Shown: positions 52,144 through 56,380 of the stretch, one piece after another
How positions within the stretch are numbered: position 1 is the stretch's first letter
Layout: every line of letters begins with the position of its first letter
Assembly: GCF_020829495.1 (NCBI RefSeq)
Contig: NZ_JAIVFQ010000044.1
Location: 1 to 56,380, forward strand
Direction of reading: 5' to 3'
DNA length: 56,380 bases
Source: Nostoc favosum CHAB5714
Lineage (GTDB): Bacteria > Cyanobacteriota > Cyanobacteriia > Cyanobacteriales > Nostocaceae
The notes under the pieces: model-generated
The model's input: only the letters and a program-made list of their open reading frames with translations
What the model was told of the DNA's origin: nothing
Databases searched by the model: none
Position numbers and translations under genes: made by a program

Positions 52144-52296
52144 ATGAGAGTCATCGTTACAGTTGTTGAAAAAATCACAAGTGAAGCGCACATTGATATC
52201 CCTGATGGGCTGAATCAATCCGCTTTTCCCGCAGCACACCGTAGACCGCTACAACAGTGGGGAAATACTCACAAATATGAACATCTTTCAAGTTGA
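52144..52296 (+). CDS. Very small hypothetical protein
   Basis: 50 codons, beginning MRVIVTVVEKITSEAHIDIPDGLNQS. The first 24 residues read like a normal small beta protein; the rest (PAAHRRPLQQWG) looks frame-shifted or unstructured. It overlaps the next tiny gene. Uncertain. Confidence 0.35.
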   Translation: MRVIVTVVEKITSEAHIDIPDGLNQSAFPAAHRRPLQQWGNTHKYEHLSS

Positions 52297-52375
52297 CTTT
52301 GAATCTATCAGCGCTCGGATTGTACAAGAACAAGCTGACACCAATTTTCTCTCTTTATTAGAGGTGACATTATGA
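52277..52375 (+). CDS. Very small hypothetical protein coupled to the next gene
   Basis: 32 codons (MNIFQVDFESISARIVQEQ and onward) ending in an ATGA overlap with the start of the helix-turn-helix gene at 52372. The overlap suggests that it serves at least as a translational coupling leader. Confidence 0.4.
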   Translation: MNIFQVDFESISARIVQEQADTNFLSLLEVTL

Positions 52376-52770
52376 ATACAAAATGGACAGATGAAGAATT
52401 AGCAATTATTGAAGCGAAAGTTGAAGTCTATACAGTTAAACAAATAGCTTCAATCTTAAAAAGACGAGGATATCAACGCACACCAATTGCAATTTATCTG
52501 AAGTTAAATAGCTTAGGTTATTCAGCCCGTCCCACTCTTGATAACTATTCTTGTCAAGAAATTGCTCAAGTTCTTCAATTGAATTTCTCAACTGTATGTA
52601 GGTGGGTAAAAAGAGGATGGCTCAAAGCAACAAAACGTTCTGCTAGACATTACCAAATTCGGAGATGGCATCTAAAACAGTTTTTTGACAACCCACCACA
52701 ATCAATTAAAAAACGTATCACCTCTCTTGATCCAGAAGCAATTAATTACTTGTTAGGGAGAAAAGCATGA
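52372..52770 (+). CDS. Small DNA-binding protein (two HTH segments)
   Basis: 132 residues. The first half (WTDEELAIIEAKVEVYTVKQIASILKRRGYQRTPIAIYLKL) resembles a SANT/HTH repeat that recognises DNA. The second (SCQEIAQVLQLNFSTVCRWVKRGWLKATKRSARHYQIRRWHLKQFF) is a MerR/excisionase-like helix-turn-helix. It overlaps by ATGA both the tiny gene before it and the methyltransferase fragment after it, so these form one translation unit. It is likely an accessory regulator of a phage or plasmid. Confidence 0.7.
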   Translation: MNTKWTDEELAIIEAKVEVYTVKQIASILKRRGYQRTPIAIYLKLNSLGYSARPTLDNYSCQEIAQVLQLNFSTVCRWVKRGWLKATKRSARHYQIRRWHLKQFFDNPPQSIKKRITSLDPEAINYLLGRKA

Positions 52771-52907
52771 CAGAACAAATCACTCCCTTGGAAACTCAAA
52801 AAGTTCTTGACCTCTGCTCTGGTATTGGCGGCTTCACCCTTGGTCATCTGATTAGGGGTAGAACTAGCGAGGCTGTCATGAAGTGCAAACTAAACAGTTT
52901 AGTTTAA
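52767..52907 (+). pseudogene. Truncated DNA (cytosine-5) methyltransferase
   Basis: 46 codons. VLDLCSGIGGFTLG is motif I (SAM binding) of cytosine-5 methyltransferases. After that the sequence departs from the family (HLIRGRTSEAVMKC) and stops 139 codons' worth of motifs too early, with no PCQ motif. The break coincides with the palindromic repeat at 52881-52909, so that repeat or its element probably truncated the gene. Confidence 0.8.
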
Positions 52908-52909
52908 AA
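52881..52909 (+). repeat. Palindromic repeat copy B (pairs with 72-101)
   Basis: AAGTGCAAACTAAACAGTTTAGTTTAAAA-type sequence of 29 bp, one mismatch from the copy at 72-101 and inverted relative to it. It overlaps the end of the truncated methyltransferase frame. Confidence 0.6.
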
Positions 52910-53360
52910 CTAGAGTAAATCCATAGATATTTGATTATGATAAAAGCGTTTTTATCATATTATAAACTATACATTGAGATTGCATATTTTCAGTCACCTC
53001 TTGAGGGGTGCGATCGCCCTTTGAAGGGCAGGGCTGTTTCATTCGTAATGGTCATGGTTTTGTCAAGAGTATGAGCGATAAATTTAGGGAAGTTGGGAAC
53101 CCTTAAAATTACCGTAACACTCCGTAAAATTAGGTGCGATCACCATGATAATTATCCAATTTTATTTTTTAATCACCTGATTTTTTGCCTGAGACGCTTG
53201 TAAATGAGGGCCTTTTTGGGAATGAAACAGCCCTGCTTTAAAGGGCGGTTACACTAGGAGCAGCGATGGCGAAACGCCCGCCTGATTGCGATCGCACGCC
53301 CAAGAGGTAATAGACATTCTTAATTGAAAGAAGATAACTTGAGAGCGTAAGGGTTTGTGT
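52908..53360. other. Gene-free junction region
   Basis: No convincing gene. It contains a 9-bp hairpin at 52937-52958 (ATGATAAAA-gcgt-TTTTATCAT), a MITE-like element at 53017-53250, and HIP1 octamers near 53010 and 53288. It separates the truncated methyltransferase from the truncated Tn3-type transposase and looks like a patchwork of insertion scars. Confidence 0.5.
53017..53250. mobile_element. MITE-like element with 17-bp terminal repeats
   Basis: GCAGGGCTGTTTCATTC at 53028-53044 and its exact complement at 53220-53236 bound a gene-free interior. The similarity extends outward with a two-base gap (GCCCTTT...), giving about 30 bp per arm. Size and layout fit a non-autonomous element. Confidence 0.65.
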
Positions 53361-55178
53361 TTATGAGACTGTTTCAATTAGCAAACGTTCATTCATATCC
53401 AATTCTTTGAGAATATCTAAAAGACTAGTCGTAGGCCAACGCTGCAAAATTTCAGTTTTGAGGCGGAATAAATTTAACGGTTCAATTTGGGGTGGTATAG
53501 GTGATAGACAAATTCTTGATTGTCCTTTGTTTTTAATTTTGATATATTTATTTTTAGGTAATCCTAGTTCTAACTGCATCAACGCTGATTGCATTTGCTG
53601 CTGTAAATCAGCAATAAATTCTTCGACATCAGATGGTTGTGAGAGAGCTTGAAAATATTCAGTCCGTTTGACTTCAAAATCCTTTGGTAAATCTAATTCT
53701 GGGTTACGATAACGGTAGGCTCCAACTACCCAAATTTCTTTGCATCTGAGTTTGTCTCTTAATGCTTGAAGCACACTTAATTCATAATTGATCCGATTAA
53801 CCTTAATATCACCATCACTACTCCTTTCCAAGATTAACTCTTGCCAGCCACTACGTAGCACTCCTTGAATAGGAATATCTTCTGTTATGTCATAATATCG
53901 CTGGTTACTATCAGCATATTTTTTGAGTAATTCTAGTGCTTGAATTACTGGACGATGAACGTCATTATTTGAACGAAATTCTAGCTGCTCTAAAATTAAT
54001 GGTAAAATTCTCCGGTAATGTCTGCTATAAGAAGAGCGCATCACAGTATAAACTCGTTCGCGGTAAGCATTACCTGTTGATTTGTATTCTTTAACTAAAT
54101 TTTTAAGAGTTGTTTCACTGACAACCGGAAAAATAACTTCTCTAATAACTCCATCCGGCTGTTGCAAAGAAGCCTCTGCCATTTGAAATAGTAAATTAGT
54201 CTTGCCATTAACCTTTTTAAAGTCTTGTAATAATTCTTGGTCTACACGTTTTTCTGCTTTCGTTCCTATTCGATGTACAATTTGGATAATCAGCTCTACT
54301 AAATTATCTATGATTTCTTGACTTCTCAACCAAGCAAAAATAGCAACTAATGTGTAACGTATTGATTCAGGATGGCGACGTAAGTCACTAGGATATTCAA
54401 CAACTACACGTTGTTTATATTGTTGTAAAACTTTAGTTGATATAGTTGTAAATAAACCAACAGGTAAGTCTAACTGGCGTAAAATAGATAATTTTTCTAT
54501 CTCTCTTTGGAAGCTTTCTACACCTATTCTACCTGGGTCTAACTTTAATTCGTTCCATACCGATAGCTCTACTGATTCAATAATCTCTTCAGAGACTATA
54601 AAGTTTGAGTCAGACTCAGTAGTATGCATTTGGAATAAGTTATCTATTTGTGAAAGTGTTTGACTAGATAACTGTGCAACAGTGTTTTGGAAGAATTTAT
54701 CTTCAAAACTATGAAGAGCAGAGCGAACGATACGTTCTAGACGACTGAGAGTTGGTGGCTCAATTTTCAATTCTCGTAAACGATCAAAAGCTGCTAACTT
54801 TAATTGTTCAAATTTTAATTCATAAATCAGTGCTTGTTCTGTTAACCAGTCAGTTAATTCTTGAGCGTCATTGACAGTAGCTTCTCGAAATCCAAAAAGT
54901 TCTCTAATTTTCTTACGGTAATATTTTATCGACCGTCCTTGCCAATTACAGTCTTGGTAAATACTTGGAGAAATACTGAGTTTTTGTGTCACATAGTTAA
55001 CAACTACAGATGGAATTTCATGGTCTGTTTCTGGAAATCTGGCTTCTAGCTGAAAAAATTTGAGTAATAGAGCAAAAACTAAGCGATTTTGAGGATTTTT
55101 ATGCACTAATAGCACTAATTCGTTTGGTAATAACGTCCAATACTCCACCAGTTCTTCTGGTTGCCAGTTTCGTTTCAT
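53361..55178 (-). pseudogene. Truncated Tn3-family transposase (N-terminal part)
   Basis: 605 codons. The N-terminal 130 residues (KRNWQPEELVEYWTLLPNE, NRLVFALLLKFFQLEARFP, VVNYVTQKLS, WQGRSIKYYRKKIRELFGF) match the DUF4158 domain of Tn3-family transposases. The following helical region fits too, but the protein stops after MNERLLIETVS where about 400 residues with the DDE catalytic core should follow. No continuation is seen downstream, where MITE and repeat scars start. It cannot transpose alone; a small regulatory role is imaginable but unsupported. Confidence 0.8.
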
Positions 55179-55289
55179 TAACCCTCATTCACTTGATAAA
55201 GAGTAGAGTACCTACTCTGTACCGTGAGAATTAACCTCTAGTCAATATATGTATTAGTAAATTTATTACTCAGAAATGTTCCTTAACTT

Positions 55290-55576
55290 TTATATACTTT
55301 TTGTTAAATTCTCTAAAGCAGACTTTGCTACTATTTCTGCTCTTGCACTAGTTACTTTTTGGTAGCGGAGAGTTGTTTGAATGTTTTCATGTCCCATCAG
55401 CGCCCGTAATTCTTCAATTCCCATCAATCCCACCCGCTCAGTAGCAAAGGTATGGCGGAGATCATGCAACCTAATCCCTTTCAATTTAGTGTTAGCTCAT
55501 AAGATTTAAGTGTACTAGCAGCTAATCCATCTCGTGAAAGAAAAGCTGTAGCAACTTGTGCTAATGTAGTTGTCAA
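55290..55576 (-). pseudogene. Tyrosine recombinase with internal deletion
   Basis: A TTG at 55574-55576 behind gaggtg begins TTTLAQVATAFLSRDGLAASTLKSYELTLN, a typical N-terminal integrase arm, and then a stop. In the next 200 bp the frame reads KGIRLHDLRHTFATERVGLMG, LMGHENIQTTLRYQKV: the HxxR, the second His and the catalytic Tyr of the C-terminal domain. The central 150 residues, including the first catalytic Arg, are missing. It is a relic of an integrative element. Confidence 0.8.
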
Positions 55577-55672
55577 GTTTCACCTCTTTATCTAATTAAA
55601 AATACTGCTATTCATTTAAAATACGCACTTATTTTAAATAATTAATTATATACTTTAGTACATATTAAAAGC

Positions 55673-56065
55673 ATGGACAATACCCCCCAACCCCAAGAAA
55701 CGCTGGCTCTTTACGTTAAAAGAATACGCACAAGCCTTTCGCTAAGTCAAAATGATTTGGCAACTAAGGCAGGCATTCATCTTCAAAGTTTAGGTAAGAT
55801 TGAACGAGGCATGACTACTAAGCTCAATAGTAAAAGCCAGCGTGGATTAGCCATCGCATTGCAGGTTCCATCTGAGTACCTTGATGCGGTTATCCGGGGT
55901 GTACCCATGTCTGCAACCGATATCCTTAAATTTTGCCCCCACTGCTGGCAGCCTGGAACAACTCTTGAAGAAATAATGCTACATCTTTATCTTGCCATCA
56001 GCGACTTACTTAGGCGATCGCATGGCACTTTTATGAAAGCAAGTTTTCCCGAACGCCTCACTTAA
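55673..56065 (+). CDS. XRE-family regulator with C-terminal zinc-type motif, probably truncated
   Basis: 130 residues. The helix-turn-helix is LSLSQNDLATKAGIHLQSLGKIERG, followed by QRGLAIALQVPSEYLDAVIRG. Near residue 88, CPHC is half of a zinc-ribbon; the matching second Cys pair that relatives carry is absent, and the tail after TTLEEIMLH diverges, so the end is probably replaced. The start is an ATG with no strong site. It is divergent from the recombinase relic, as phage-type regulators often are. Confidence 0.7.
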   Translation: MDNTPQPQETLALYVKRIRTSLSLSQNDLATKAGIHLQSLGKIERGMTTKLNSKSQRGLAIALQVPSEYLDAVIRGVPMSATDILKFCPHCWQPGTTLEEIMLHLYLAISDLLRRSHGTFMKASFPERLT

Positions 56066-56225
56066 GGCGTGGACATCTCCAATTTTGACGGAGCAACAAA
56101 AAGTGTTGCTTCTGGGCTTGAGCGATTCTTCGAGAACACCGCAGGCATCGCAGAACTTTTTGGTGTACTGAGTGTATCTTAAGTTCCCAAGGATGTGATA
56201 GCATACCTTCAACAATTTTAGATAG

Positions 56226-56380
56226 CATAGCGAGCAGCCAGATTGGGGAATAGGAGAAGCTCAAGTCGATATTTTCCTCCATGAAGGATTAATTGATGAT
56301 GCAATAAAAACAGTAGAGAGAGATACTTACTATGATTCCAAACTGGTTCATCGAGTCATGAATGTAGCAGTTTCCCATCG
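56226..56380 (+). pseudogene. Fragment of a SWIM zinc-finger-like protein
   Basis: An open frame without a start (preceded by TAG at 56223) runs off the window edge: QPDWGIGEAQVDIFLHEGLIDDAIKT, then KLVHRVMNVAVSHR. I recall this pattern (GEAQVELFLHEGLIDDAI, HRVMNAAI) from the C-terminal part of cyanobacterial SWIM zinc-finger proteins. With no start codon and unrelated sequence before it, it looks like the broken end of such a gene; the rest lies beyond the window. Confidence 0.5.

Noticed and set aside
56006..56282. Minus-strand short frames at the right edge
   Set aside because: They overlap the end of the XRE gene and the plus-strand SWIM-like fragment and show no family features.
1..56380. 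tRNA or rRNA genes
   Set aside because: No cloverleaf-like sequence with a recognisable T-loop (GTTCRANNC) in a tRNA context, and no rRNA segment, was noticed by eye; a tRNAscan run would be decisive.

Overview
The window is cyanobacterial DNA, most likely from a filamentous heterocyst-forming (Nostocales-type) genome. The evidence is the frequent HIP1-like octamer gcgatcgc, a CYP110-type P450, an NB-ARC/WD40 protein with a vMAP-type N-terminal helix-turn-helix, CHAT/CHASE2 and two-partner-secretion genes, and many small dispersed and foldback repeats.

Region 1 (about 301-25119, all on the minus strand, read from 25119 downward) looks like a biosynthetic cluster for a halogenated, oxidised and probably O-methylated indole alkaloid. 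Its order is trpC, a flavin-dependent halogenase, a P450 resembling animal CYP1/CYP2 enzymes, tryptophanase, a kynurenine-3-monooxygenase-like enzyme, an O-methyltransferase, a CYP110-like P450, an atypical SDR, a decayed halogenase fragment, a phenol-hydroxylase-like monooxygenase, an FSP1/AIFM2-like flavoprotein, a scar of a second O-methyltransferase, fused trpEG, transposase relics, trpA, trpB, trpD, a PrnA-like tryptophan halogenase, an SsuE-like FMN reductase and a RibF-like FAD synthetase. The cluster therefore carries most of its own tryptophan supply (no trpF is seen) and its own flavin supply. Halogenase, tryptophanase, second halogenase and P450 together recall the aetokthonotoxin (brominated biindole) logic. 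The methyltransferase and extra hydroxylases point to a different, oxygenated product, which I cannot identify.

Region 2 (25120-31756) has an NB-ARC/WD40 sensor protein preceded by five phased degenerate 11-bp repeats. A possible peptide system follows on the minus strand: a four-helix diiron-type protein followed by three nearly identical 58-residue peptide genes in 266-bp tandem repeats. Hairpins and foldback repeats surround it.

Region 3 (31757-47364, plus strand) is a probable surface/secretion locus: a sigma-like protein, a DUF1822 protein, a CHAT-CHASE2 membrane protein, a DUF928 protein, a large TpsA exoprotein with eight 195-bp tandem repeats, its TpsB outer-membrane transporter, a secreted TPR-CHAT protease-like protein, and a second TpsA gene broken by an internal deletion.

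Region 4 (47365-56380) is a graveyard of mobile DNA. It has a helix-turn-helix gene split by a foldback element, a divergently arranged repressor with palindromes, a run of small overlapping genes ending in a truncated DNA cytosine methyltransferase, a truncated Tn3-type transposase, an internally deleted tyrosine recombinase, another XRE regulator and a fragment of a SWIM-type protein. A 29-bp sequence near position 72 recurs inverted near 52881 with one mismatch.

All family calls come from reading motifs in translated sequence and from memory of family members; no database search was run.
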